From positions 372,001-436,000 of the forward strand of contig JAHCIQ010000003.1 of the NCBI GenBank assembly GCA_026129135.1: a stretch of 64,000 nt of DNA, given 5' to 3'. Below, piece by piece: positions 51,892-60,315 of this stretch (its first letter is position 1; each line of letters opens with the position of its first letter). Under the pieces are notes generated by a model, which saw nothing but the letters and a program-made list of their open reading frames with translations, searched no databases and had not been told where the DNA came from. The DNA is from Cyanobacteria bacterium TGS_CYA1 (lineage in GTDB: Bacteria > Cyanobacteriota > Vampirovibrionia > Obscuribacterales > Obscuribacteraceae). The translations under genes and the position numbers were made by a program.

Positions 51892-52102
51892 GGAAAACTA
51901 CCAACTCTGAGTTTCTATCTTCTATTCCAATTTCGACCAGCGGTAATCTAAAGGAAGTGACACCGATTACTAGAACTCTTTCTCCATAATCTCTTGTTAA
52001 AAGTGGAATTTGGATGTTTGGCAGAAGTAAGCCGAAAAAAACCTCTTCGATCTCTTCGTCTGAAATTTTGTGGTCGTTGTAGGAGGAAGGCAAGCGACGC
52101 AT
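51821..52102 (-). CDS. BrnT-like toxin (putative)
   Basis: 93 residues resembling BrnT: H-K-I-S-D-E-E-I-E-E-V-F near the N-terminus, then a Gly-Glu-Arg turn and V-V-F-H-A-R-E-A-T near the end, in place of the I-S-A-R-x-A of BrnT. BrnT is a RelE-fold ribonuclease. The match is partial, so annotate as toxin-like. It has an excellent own promoter and AAGGT 5 bases before the ATG, and it precedes an overlapping basic protein. Confidence 0.64.
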   Translation of the reverse strand: MRRLPSSYNDHKISDEEIEEVFFGLLLPNIQIPLLTRDYGERVLVIGVTSFRLPLVEIGIEDRNSELVVFHAREATQKSVKAYEEQTKNRRYH

Positions 52103-52130
52103 CGGTTACCTTCTTGAGTTTCTGTAGCAC

Positions 52131-52159
52131 ATTGTATTACACCTGTTGCGAGTTGTCAA
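52131..52159 (-). promoter_or_regulatory. Strong sigma70-type promoter of the toxin-antitoxin pair
   Basis: On the minus strand TTGACA (plus 52154-52159), a 17-base spacer, and TACAAT (plus 52131-52136). This is the best match to consensus in the window. Transcription starts near 52125, about 22 bases before the toxin ATG. Confidence 0.82.
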
Positions 52160-52283
52160 CTTGAGGCTTTTAGAAGCATCCTAGCCGAATTCCATCTGGA
52201 AAAAACATTTTCTGAGAACGAACAGACAAGGCCTTGTGCACTATAATGAGTTCAATTTTTAATCGAAAAATTCGGAGGTTTTC

Positions 52284-53114
52284 ATGCTGCTTAAAAAATT
52301 AGCGACAACCAGTTTCACTAAATGGGCCTTATTTCTTGGTGTCGTATATGGTGCAGCAGCTGGATGCGCTCCTTCCGAAGATGATGCTTCAATTACCGCT
52401 GGCAGACCTAACCCCTTGAATAATACGGCGCCACAGGCAGCTACGACAGCGCCACAGCCAGCTGCAACGCAGTCTGCTGCCCAGTCGACATTGTTGAGTC
52501 GTATTGTCGTTAATCCGCCTCAATTCAAGCATCCTGCTGTAAGTCCAGCGAGCATTCAAGCCGTCAAGAATGCAATTCTTGCGCTCCCCGAGCCCCTTCG
52601 CACCAAGCTCGATGCGACTGAAGCAAGGGTAATTATTTCGCCCAACATGACCGACAGGTGGCCAGAGTCGATGAAAGAGCAGCCTGAAGCAGAAAAGGAC
52701 CCGGCTCCAACACTGGCGGAACAGCCTGGACGTATTTATGGACTTGATATGTGTGTTTATGAAAGACCCAAGAAGCGAGGAACGACCGATTTGGGACCAG
52801 CTCGCAAGCCTGAATATATTCAGCTCCAGGTTGGAGATATGTTGTTTCAGGTGCTCGATGACATGATGATTTTGTCTAAAGACCCCGAGCTTCGCAAAGA
52901 ATGGAATGAAGACAAGAAACACATTCCGGCTGAAATCGCTCCCAAAGTCGGCAATTTCACCAAATTGGACGATTGGGGACCGCGTGAGACATGTGCTGAG
53001 ATGTTTGGCTCGATGATGGGCGGACGCAATGAAAATACAGACAATCTATATAAGTACTTTCCGCGGGTCAAAAAGTGGTTGATTAAGCGTTTGGGGGTCA
53101 CAAATCCCAAGTAA
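52284..53114 (+). CDS. Lipoprotein, unknown
   Basis: 276 residues. Signal sequence ends with lipobox A-A-G-C, giving a lipid-anchored mature protein from about Cys28. An Ala/Thr/Pro/Gln-rich linker (about 40-72) leads to a soluble domain with a D-M-C-V-Y-E-R-P region I do not recognise. GGAGG lies 7 bases before the ATG; a TATAAT at 52242-52247 lacks a clear -35. Function unknown. Confidence 0.75.
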   Translation: MLLKKLATTSFTKWALFLGVVYGAAAGCAPSEDDASITAGRPNPLNNTAPQAATTAPQPAATQSAAQSTLLSRIVVNPPQFKHPAVSPASIQAVKNAILALPEPLRTKLDATEARVIISPNMTDRWPESMKEQPEAEKDPAPTLAEQPGRIYGLDMCVYERPKKRGTTDLGPARKPEYIQLQVGDMLFQVLDDMMILSKDPELRKEWNEDKKHIPAEIAPKVGNFTKLDDWGPRETCAEMFGSMMGGRNENTDNLYKYFPRVKKWLIKRLGVTNPK

Positions 53115-53225
53115 TAGATTTAATAATTAAATCGCCAGGAAAATTGAACTTTTTCATCGCACATATCGTTTTAACTAGTAGTAGAACCTTTTGCGCCGCA
53201 TCCTTATAATCCTGCGAGGTTGACC

Positions 53226-54440
53226 ATGTCTAAGTTGAAATTTCCGGCTCTGCTTGCCTTAGCCGCATTTGGTCTAACAAGCGCGGGCGATGCAAACGCC
53301 CAGAGCGTGACCCGGATCAGTCAGCCAGTCATGAATCAGCAAGGGTTCAATCAAGTAGGCGAGCGCCCTCAGATGCAGGGACGCCAGGGGCGGCGCGGTA
53401 AGCAAAAGAAGATGATGCTGATGCCCGGTGATGTCGCAAAAGAAAATATTCAAAAGGTTACATCTGAAATTCGCTGGAATACCAACCTCAATAGTGCTCT
53501 TGCACAAGCTGCAAGACAGCATAAAATGGTTCTATGGGTCCATCTGGTGGGCAATCTCAGCGGCGCTACCTGAAGTGCCGCAAATAGCTTGAGAGCCGTG
53601 TCGCTCTCGCAAGAACCAGCTTTCTCCGTATTAAAAGACTATTTAGTCTGCGGCTACAAAGATATTTCAAATGATGCCTCCGCGGGATTTTCTGGAAGGC
53701 ATGAGGTTGGAGGAAATGCCATTAATACATCTAATGGCGCAGGTCCCACTAATTTGCAGACTTTCCTGCTTGCCTCCGACGGCACAGTGTTGAGCTGTTT
53801 GCCTGGATTCTGGAATTCAGTCGATTTGGTCAGAGAGATAGAATTTGCCAATCGATTGAATAAAGTCTGGAACGATCCTAAAATGACCCATACTCAAAAG
53901 AACAATGCGTTTAGTCAAATGCATTTGGCTCATATCGGCGAGCATTCAATGCAAATGGTGGCACGCAGTCGTATGCAGTCTTTTGACATGCAGCACGAAG
54001 CAAAAAATAATCTCTACACCTCAGATACAATTTTAGATCGCGCAAGCGCAGCATCAATTCTTTCAGACGAGCGCATGATGAAAAGGTCTGCTATGCAAGC
54101 TTTCAAAACAACGGATAGAATTATGCACGAGCGTATGGCACAAAGACCTTTTGTCGCCTACACCGCATTCGATACCGCAAAATTTGCCAAATATGGACGT
54201 CCTCTCTACGATAAAAATGAGGATTTCAGAACAGCTGATGGCAAATTTATCGATAACGGAAGAATTGTTGATAAGCCACCAGAAGCGGTTAAAGACAAGG
54301 AGCTAATAGGTAAAGTTCCTGATCAGGTAATGCAACGTCGCGAACGTCGCCAGAGAAAAAATGCTCAGGAAGCCTACAACAATAGACTCTGGGGACAGTA
54401 TGAGCAGAACCGAAACGAGGTCAAGAAGTGGGGGCAGTAA
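53226..54440 (+). CDS. Secreted thioredoxin-like protein with in-frame UGA (candidate selenoprotein)
   Basis: ATG 53226 has GAGGT 5-10 bases upstream. The reading frame runs 115 codons to a TGA at 53571-53573 and continues, in the same frame, for 288 more codons to a stop at 54440, so 404 residues if UGA is read through. A signal peptide ends at A-N-A (residue 25). Before the UGA come W-N-T-N-L-N-S-A-L-A-Q-A and V-L-W-V-H-L-V-G, the helix and strand of a thioredoxin fold; the UGA sits just after G-A-T, where the first active-site Cys would be. Sec or nonsense are both possible. The C-terminal 200 residues are helical and basic. TGA is a normal stop in neighbouring genes. Conventional annotation would give two pieces, 53226-53573 and from TTG 53589. 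Confidence 0.72.
53591..53613 (+). promoter_or_regulatory. Candidate bacterial SECIS hairpin
   Basis: GAGAGC (53591-53596) and GCTCTC (53603-53608) form a perfect 6-bp stem with loop CGTGTC; CTT (53588-53590) can extend it with AAG (53611-53613) across a 2-base bulge. The loop begins 23 bases after the UGA and has G at its second position. Both fit the general bacterial SECIS description as I recall it. A hairpin this size can occur by chance. Confidence 0.42.
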
Positions 54441-54458
54441 ATATTTTTCTGTTTGTGC

Positions 54459-55106
54459 TTATTGAAGAGTAATTAGGTCTATGTCCAAAACCTTGTCGGA
54501 TAAACTGTCCGCGTCAAGTTCGCGAAGTTCGTTATACCAGGTTGGAATGAATAACTTGGTATCTGCAAGGTCTACAAACATCGGTGCAATAGTCACCTTC
54601 TTGAAGAGTCGGCGCAGACGAATGTATTCACGCCGCAGCCCGTCAATTTCGTCTTTCATCATATGACGCTCCGACTGAGAATGAACGAAGTCTTCGGCAC
54701 GATCGCGCGGCCAGCCCTGCTCTATCAATGCGCTTATTAAATCGTCTTGCTTCTTAAGAACTTTTGTCATCCCGCAATCATTGTGTCCAATCAAAGCAAA
54801 GTGGCGAACACCTGCGGAGAGTATATAAGCAAGACTGAATTCCGAGCCTACAAGCCTTCCGCTGGCTCGTCGAATTACATAAGCAAACATGCGTGGAATC
54901 GGCAAGGCGTAGCGGAACTCGATACACGCTGCAATTAAAAGTTCGGGTTTTGTGCCTTCTTCGATTTTTTGACCAAAATTTTCAGAACAAATGAGTTTTT
55001 CTATTGGACTATTGCGCCACTCTGGGGGAATGTCGAAAACAGAGCTTATCTCTTGCAGACGACCTCTGTAACGCTCATCGTCGCTGATGCTGGTAGGTAA
55101 TGACAT
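54459..55106 (-). CDS. Beta-carbonic-anhydrase-like protein
   Basis: 215 residues from ATG 55106, chosen because GGAG lies 6 bases upstream. Zinc-ligand motifs: C-I-E-F-R at 61-65 and H-N-D-C-G at 108-112, matching Cys, His and Cys ligands of beta carbonic anhydrases. The usual C-x-D-x-R is C-x-E-x-R here, which changes the residue that gates the zinc. R-x-x-G-x-x-x-x-S-E-F-S-L lies between. Activity is plausible but not certain. Convergent with the candidate selenoprotein gene. Confidence 0.84.
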   Translation of the reverse strand: MSLPTSISDDERYRGRLQEISSVFDIPPEWRNSPIEKLICSENFGQKIEEGTKPELLIAACIEFRYALPIPRMFAYVIRRASGRLVGSEFSLAYILSAGVRHFALIGHNDCGMTKVLKKQDDLISALIEQGWPRDRAEDFVHSQSERHMMKDEIDGLRREYIRLRRLFKKVTIAPMFVDLADTKLFIPTWYNELRELDADSLSDKVLDIDLITLQ

Positions 55107-55212
55107 ACTTTCTCCCGAATGGATGCAGATGTTTATCATACCATCGCTAATAATTGATTCGTTCAGCTCGCGTTCATGTGATTCACCTATGCTCGCTTAA
55201 AAAGGAGCAGTT

Positions 55213-55980
55213 ATGATGGATAAAAAAAGTGATTCAGACGAGCCGGTATACCTAGTGATTGGAGCCTATGGAGGAGTCGGACGTGAGCTGTGTATGAGGT
55301 TGTCAAAGCGGGGCGCGCGACTTGTAATTGCCGGTCGCGACGAAGACAAGTTGAATGCCCTTGCTTCCACTGTTAATGCACATCCAGTTGTCGTTGATGC
55401 TTGCGAATATAATCAGGTTCAAGAAGCCGTTAATTCTGCCCTTGCTGTGCATGGACGGCTCGATGGAGTGGCAAACTGCGTGGGCTCGCTAATTCTCAAA
55501 CCAGCACATTTAACTTCGGTCGAGGAATGGTCTCAGACAATTTCTACCAATCTGAACTCGTCGTTTGCGCTGCTCAAATTCGCTTCTAAAGCCATGATGG
55601 CAACGGGAGGATCTATTGTTTTCGTGTCATCTGCTGCTGCTAAAATCGGTCTTTCCAATCACGAGGCAATAGCCGCAGCCAAAGCAGGAATAGAAGGGAT
55701 GGCGCGCTCTGCAGCTGCATCTTACTCCAGGCAGAAAATAAGAGTCAATTGCGTCGCGCCAGGAATGATTGAAACCCCGCTTACACAATCATTGCGAGCG
55801 AATCAAACTCAATTTCAAGCATCAATTGACATGCACGCGCTTGGCAGAATTGCATCTCCTGGCGAAGTTGCAAGTGTCATAGATTGGCTGTTGGGAGCGG
55901 AGAGTGCGTTTGTGACAGGACAGTCTATTTCAGTCGATGGTGGACTGTCTTCGGTTCGAGCTAAAGCCGCTCAGCGTTAG
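55213..55980 (+). CDS. SDR-family protein lacking the catalytic Tyr
   Basis: 255 residues, Rossmann fold with G-A-Y-G-G-V-G-R, N-C-V-G-S-L and S-S-A-A-A. At the Y-x-x-x-K position the sequence is I-A-A-A-K (Ile153, Lys157), with N-H-E-A directly before. This N-H-E-A-I-A-A-A-K arrangement occurs in a branch of SDRs. The end (G-Q-S-I-S-V-D-G-G) is classical. GGAG lies 5 bases before the ATG. Activity and substrate unknown. Confidence 0.88.
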   Translation: MMDKKSDSDEPVYLVIGAYGGVGRELCMRLSKRGARLVIAGRDEDKLNALASTVNAHPVVVDACEYNQVQEAVNSALAVHGRLDGVANCVGSLILKPAHLTSVEEWSQTISTNLNSSFALLKFASKAMMATGGSIVFVSSAAAKIGLSNHEAIAAAKAGIEGMARSAAASYSRQKIRVNCVAPGMIETPLTQSLRANQTQFQASIDMHALGRIASPGEVASVIDWLLGAESAFVTGQSISVDGGLSSVRAKAAQR

Positions 55981-56011
55981 CTAAAATTGGTTGTTTTCGA
56001 TTTTTGTTCGA

Positions 56012-56017
56012 TATAAT
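56012..56017 (+). promoter_or_regulatory. TATAAT -10 element directly upstream of a secreted-protein gene
   Basis: A perfect TATAAT ends 6 bases before the ATG at 56024, so transcription would begin at about the first codon. No good -35 at 16-18 bases. Confidence 0.42.
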
Positions 56018-56023
56018 GACCAA

Positions 56024-56482
56024 ATGAATAAAAACGCCATTCAAATTTGTTTGAGTATTTTAATTGCAGTTATGCAGCCAGCCATTGCGGGTGATGCAAA
56101 TGTCGACAAATCAAAAGCCACTACAGACAGTGCTTTGCTCCTTTTTGATACGCAGGTTCTAGATCATTTTCAGCAAGGCGACTCGAATCAACCCTCTCGT
56201 GCCTGGCTTGCGTTTCAAGTTCTTCTCAAATCTGGCGTTGCTGCCAGACCTCAGATTGATCAATTGCTTGGTTCGAAAAGCGGTGGAACCCGTCTTTATG
56301 GCGCAATACTTTTGCAGCAAATAGACAGCGCAAAAGCGACTAAGCTGCTCAAGAGCTGGTTAAACGATAAAACGCGAGTTGTGTTCAGTCAGGGCTGCGC
56401 AAAAGAAGAAACCACCGTTGGCGATTTGTCCAAGAGACTGCTCAAAGGCGAGCATCTGGTGATGTTGAAGGATCCTAACTAG
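56024..56482 (+). CDS. Secreted protein with HEAT-like repeat
   Basis: 152 residues from ATG 56024. A signal peptide ends near A-I-A-G-D (residue 22). The mature part is helical, with A-W-L-A-F-Q-V-L-L-K-S-G and T-R-L-Y-G-A-I-L-L-Q-Q-I units like HEAT repeats. No family match. The reading from 55991 would put the -10 element inside the gene. Convergent with the TetR gene. Confidence 0.68.
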   Translation: MNKNAIQICLSILIAVMQPAIAGDANVDKSKATTDSALLLFDTQVLDHFQQGDSNQPSRAWLAFQVLLKSGVAARPQIDQLLGSKSGGTRLYGAILLQQIDSAKATKLLKSWLNDKTRVVFSQGCAKEETTVGDLSKRLLKGEHLVMLKDPN

Positions 56483-56488
56483 GTTTTT

Positions 56489-57118
56489 CTAGGAATCAAA
56501 GAGTTCTATAAGCATATTCTTCACTCTTTTCGATTCGAGAGGTCTTATTCTTGCACCTCCAAGTATCTGTTGCCATACAAGCAAGGACCAGAATGAACCA
56601 CCGACAATGTGGCCTGCTGCAAATGAATCTTTTACCTTTAGTTCTGGGTGCAAGTCAAAATACTTGGTAGCAAGCGCCATACCTTTTAATAGGACAACTC
56701 TCAGATACAATTCGGGCAATTCTGGAAATCTGGCTGATTCGCCAATCAAAATTCTTACCAGGCGTAAATATTGCGGGTCTTTTTCAAGCATCGAAAATTT
56801 TTTGTACATTTTCTCGATAAACTGTCGCGGAGTAAGTTCTGGCAGCAAGTTGGACATAGCATCGAAATCCAGGTTTACTTTTTTGACTGTAATTTCTTCG
56901 ATAATTGCAATGAATAGCTGCTCTTTATCTCTGAAATGGCTGTAAATAGTGGCTTTTATTACTCCGGCGGCTTTTGCTACTTCAGATATGCTCGTGCCGG
57001 CGTATCCGCGCTCTAGAAACACTTCTACTGCTGCGGTAACGATATCATCACGTTTGCTTTGAGGGCGTCCTCTGCGTCGGGGCGAGGGTTTGGCTTCTAA
57101 GATGTTCTTCTTAGACAA
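56489..57118 (-). CDS. TetR/AcrR-family repressor
   Basis: 209 residues from TTG 57118, with AAAGGAAC about 8 bases upstream. The N-terminal DNA-binding domain is complete: I-V-T-A-A-V-E-V-F, G-Y-A-G-T-S-I-S-E-V-A-K-A-A-G-V and A-T-I-Y-S-H-F-R-D-K. The C-terminal ligand domain is of the AcrR type. It is divergent from the efflux operon and very probably represses it, and perhaps itself, at the operator at 57149-57162. Confidence 0.92.
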   Translation of the reverse strand: MSKKNILEAKPSPRRRGRPQSKRDDIVTAAVEVFLERGYAGTSISEVAKAAGVIKATIYSHFRDKEQLFIAIIEEITVKKVNLDFDAMSNLLPELTPRQFIEKMYKKFSMLEKDPQYLRLVRILIGESARFPELPELYLRVVLLKGMALATKYFDLHPELKVKDSFAAGHIVGGSFWSLLVWQQILGGARIRPLESKRVKNMLIELFDS

Positions 57119-57135
57119 GATTGAGGTTCCTTTAT

Positions 57136-57165
57136 TTGACGTTTATACATACCGGTCGGTATTAT
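57136..57165 (+). promoter_or_regulatory. Promoter of the efflux operon
   Basis: TTGACG (57136-57141), 18-base spacer, TATTAT (57160-57165), with an overlapping TATAAT at 57163-57168. The first gene starts at 57197. Confidence 0.55.
57149..57162. promoter_or_regulatory. TetR-type operator between -35 and -10
   Basis: ATACCG and CGGTAT half-sites are inverted around a GT centre, 14 bp in total. ACCGGTCGGT palindromes are common operators of AcrR/TetR repressors. It sits in the spacer of the promoter, so binding would block RNA polymerase. It also lies upstream of the divergent repressor gene. Confidence 0.75.
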
Positions 57166-57196
57166 AATTCAAATTGTCGCCGGTAGATATAAGCGA

Positions 57197-58393
57197 ATGA
57201 AACAAAAACCAAAAATAATCATTTTAATAGTCGTTCTGCTGGGCGCCGCGTTTGCCTTCTATTACTGGAAGAATAGACCAGCAGAAAACGGAAAACTGCA
57301 TGTAAGTGGTCGAGTAGAGGGTTATGAGACTAATATTGGTCCCAAAATTGGTGGACGAGTTGACTTTGTGGCAGCTCGCGAGGGCGACCTTGTTACTAAA
57401 GGTCAATTGCTAGTAAAAATAAGCGACGACGATATTCAGGCTCAAATGAGAGGCGCTAATGCTCGAATTTTGATGGCGAAGGAGCAAGAAACTGACGCGG
57501 CTTATCAAGTTGAAGCAATTAAAAGTCAAATTGAAGAAGCTAAAATAAAGATTCAGCAATCTAAGGAAGAAGCTTCTTCTGAAATTAATCAAGCAGAGTC
57601 GAGCGTCGCTTTGGCACAGGCACGCGTAGCGGAATCGCAAGCCGCTCTGGAACAGTCCCAAGCTGAGCTCGAGCTAGCTAAGAAAAGAAAGCAACGTTAC
57701 AAGATAATGCTCGAGCGTGGAGCTGTTTCTACCGATGAAAACGACCAGGCTCAAACCACATGTGATACCGCTGAGGCAACTGTAAAAGCTAAGCAAGCCC
57801 TTCTTCTTGTCTCGCAACGCGATTTTAAGAAGAGTCAGGCTGCTCTTTTGCAGGCTCGCAGCATGCGCTTGAATCCTCCTATGCGCAATAGTCAAATGGA
57901 AACCTTGCAAAAGCAGCTTATTCAAGCCGAACACAAATTGAAATCTGCTCAGCATGAAATAACAAATGTCAAAGCAAGGCGCGACGAAGTTCAATCAAGC
58001 ATAGATTATCTTACAGTTGAGTCGCCAATAGATGGAGTTGTCACCGCGCGTGCCGTGGAGCCAGGAGCTGTTGTTACTCCTGGACAGACATTGCTTTCTG
58101 TCATCAACTTAGACGAGGTGTATTTGCGCGGATATGTTCCGGAAGCGCGAATAGGCGAAGTCAGAGTGGGACAGCTAGCAAAAGTATTTCTTGACAGTTT
58201 TCCAAGTAAGTCTTTCGAAGGAAAAGTAACTCAAATAGACCCTGAAGGAACTTTTACACCTGAAAACATTTATTTTAAAGACGACCGGGTTAAGCAAGTA
58301 TTTGGTATCAAAATCAGTATCAACCAGAAAGAACACTTTGCTAAACCGGGTATGCCGGCAGATGCTGAAATCGTTTCAAAGAAGAATATGTGA
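57197..58393 (+). CDS. HlyD/YbhG-type membrane fusion protein
   Basis: 398 residues: an N-terminal membrane anchor (about 7-24), a split lipoyl domain (G-R-V-D-F-V-A-A-R-E-G-D-L-V-T-K-G and later V-E-S-P-I-D-G-V-V-T-A), a long coiled-coil hairpin (about 85-255), then a beta-barrel domain (L-D-E-V-Y-L-R-G-Y-V-P-E). It bridges inner-membrane transporter and outer-membrane channel. The stop TGATG overlaps the ABC ATPase start. Confidence 0.92.
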   Translation: MKQKPKIIILIVVLLGAAFAFYYWKNRPAENGKLHVSGRVEGYETNIGPKIGGRVDFVAAREGDLVTKGQLLVKISDDDIQAQMRGANARILMAKEQETDAAYQVEAIKSQIEEAKIKIQQSKEEASSEINQAESSVALAQARVAESQAALEQSQAELELAKKRKQRYKIMLERGAVSTDENDQAQTTCDTAEATVKAKQALLLVSQRDFKKSQAALLQARSMRLNPPMRNSQMETLQKQLIQAEHKLKSAQHEITNVKARRDEVQSSIDYLTVESPIDGVVTARAVEPGAVVTPGQTLLSVINLDEVYLRGYVPEARIGEVRVGQLAKVFLDSFPSKSFEGKVTQIDPEGTFTPENIYFKDDRVKQVFGIKISINQKEHFAKPGMPADAEIVSKKNM

Positions 58394-60315
58394 TGACTCA
58401 GGTACCTGTAGTGCAAGTGCTAGATCTAAAGAAAAACTATGGTGAGACACAGGTTCTCAAGGGTGTTTCGTTCAGTATATATCCAGGTGAGATTTTTGGC
58501 ATCGTAGGTCCGGATGGTGCTGGTAAAACTAGCGCTTTCCACATGCTTGGTGGCATTCTTGATGCCACTTCGGGAGATATCACTGTACTGGGCAAAAAGC
58601 CACGTGATACAAGACTTGAAATTGGTTATCTAACTCAGCTATTTTCTCTTTACCTCGATTTGAGCATCAATGAAAACATTGAATATGTAGCTGGTTTGCG
58701 CCAGGTAAGTAAGAACGATTTGAAGGAGCGTCGCGATAAATATCTAAAGCTAATGGACCTTGACCGTTTTTCAAATCGTCTTGCGGGTCAATTATCTGGT
58801 GGTATGAAACAGAAGCTGGCATTGTGTTGCGCTTTGATAGCACGACCTAAACTTTTACTTTTAGACGAGCCAACAACTGGAGTGGACCCTGTATCTCGTC
58901 GCGAATTCTGGGATTTACTTGCTTCCATAACGCAGGAAGGAGTAACTGTAGCTGTAGCTACTCCTTATATGGACGAAGCCGAGCGTTGTCATCGTTTGAT
59001 ACTTTTGCATGAAGGCTCTATTCAAGATGAAGGACGCCCGCAAGAATTAAAAGATAATCTCAATCTCAAACGTCTTGAACTGCGCTCGAATGATTTAGAA
59101 AAATTGAGCAATCGTTTGCACACGAGCATAGACAAAGCTCAAGCTCATTTTACTGACATTCAAGAATTTGGTGATCGATTGGACGTTTTAACAGACAATC
59201 TGAATATTGCTCAATCGATTATTCAAAAGGAATCTGTCGGTTTGGACTTAAGTATTTCTGCCCAAGAGCCCACGCTTGAAAATGTTTTTGTAAGTAAGCT
59301 CAAGAACGCCGAAGTGAAAGAAACAACAGCACGCTTTCCTTTTGTGCAGAAAGGCGCGCCATCAAATAGCACTGCCATCAAAGCCGAACACGTCTATAAA
59401 GAGTTTGGTTCTTTTGCTGCGGTGAAAGATGTAAGTCTCCAAATAGATTATGGACATATCTATGGACTTTTAGGCGCTAATGGCGCTGGCAAAACTACCA
59501 CTATCAAAATGCTTTGCGGACTGCTTCAGCCCAGCAAAGGGCAAATGAGTCTTGGCGGTGAGAAAGGTAATTTAAGAAGTGCATTGCTTCGCAAAAAGCT
59601 AGGATACATGAGTCAGAAATTTACTCTTTATGATGATCTGACAATACTTGAAAATCTAGAATTCTATTGTGGAGTCTATTGTGTTCCCCAGGATTTAAGG
59701 AGTAAAAGGCTCAATTGGGTGCTTGAAAATACTGGATTACTCGGCGAAGAGAATCGGCTTACAGGAAATTTGCCAGGTGGCTGGAAACAAAGACTTTCTT
59801 TCGGCGCTGCGGTATTGCATCAACCAGAAGTATTATTTTTAGACGAGCCCACCTCAGGTGTAGATCCGCTTGCGCGAAGACAGATGTGGCAGTTGATTCG
59901 TGATTTTGCCAGACAGGGTACAGCGATTCTTGTGACAACACACTTTTTGGAAGAAGCTGAGCATTGCAGTGAGCTTGGATTCATGGTGGCAGGAGAATTA
60001 GTTGCTCAAGGCGCACCTGGAAAAATCAAAGCCGAGCAGCCAGGCTCGCTTATCGAGCTTAGATTCAAAGACAATCAAGCCGCATACAATATGCTAAAAA
60101 CTAAACTTGATTCTTGGCGAGTTTCGATTTTTGCAGATGCCGTTCACTTGGTTTTAGACCATCCCGATATTGAGCTTGAATCAATAATAGAAAACTGCAA
60201 TAGTCAGGGCATAGAGTGTTTTTCAAGTCGCAGACTACCTTTTAGTTTGGAAGACGCCTTCATTGGTATCGTCAAGCGCCAATCGACTGCCAACGCAGAG
60301 GCAAGCGCTGCATGA
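58393..60315 (+). CDS. Double ABC ATP-binding protein (YbhF-type)
   Basis: 640 residues with two nucleotide-binding domains in tandem. NBD1: Walker A G-P-D-G-A-G-K-T, signature L-S-G-G-M-K-Q-K, Walker B L-L-L-L-D-E-P-T-T-G. NBD2: G-A-N-G-A-G-K-T-T, a degenerate signature L-P-G-G-W-K-Q-R and V-L-F-L-D-E-P-T-S-G. The pairing of two NBDs on one chain fits the two permeases downstream. ATG 58393 overlaps the preceding stop; a GTG at 58390 is the alternative. Confidence 0.93.
   Translation: MTQVPVVQVLDLKKNYGETQVLKGVSFSIYPGEIFGIVGPDGAGKTSAFHMLGGILDATSGDITVLGKKPRDTRLEIGYLTQLFSLYLDLSINENIEYVAGLRQVSKNDLKERRDKYLKLMDLDRFSNRLAGQLSGGMKQKLALCCALIARPKLLLLDEPTTGVDPVSRREFWDLLASITQEGVTVAVATPYMDEAERCHRLILLHEGSIQDEGRPQELKDNLNLKRLELRSNDLEKLSNRLHTSIDKAQAHFTDIQEFGDRLDVLTDNLNIAQSIIQKESVGLDLSISAQEPTLENVFVSKLKNAEVKETTARFPFVQKGAPSNSTAIKAEHVYKEFGSFAAVKDVSLQIDYGHIYGLLGANGAGKTTTIKMLCGLLQPSKGQMSLGGEKGNLRSALLRKKLGYMSQKFTLYDDLTILENLEFYCGVYCVPQDLRSKRLNWVLENTGLLGEENRLTGNLPGGWKQRLSFGAAVLHQPEVLFLDEPTSGVDPLARRQMWQLIRDFARQGTAILVTTHFLEEAEHCSELGFMVAGELVAQGAPGKIKAEQPGSLIELRFKDNQAAYNMLKTKLDSWRVSIFADAVHLVLDHPDIELESIIENCNSQGIECFSSRRLPFSLEDAFIGIVKRQSTANAEASAA

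Noticed and set aside
53589-54440. TTG-started ORF as an independent gene
   Set aside because: It has no ribosome binding site, begins inside the candidate SECIS region and is in the same frame as the 115-codon piece before the UGA; the pieces make one thioredoxin-like protein.
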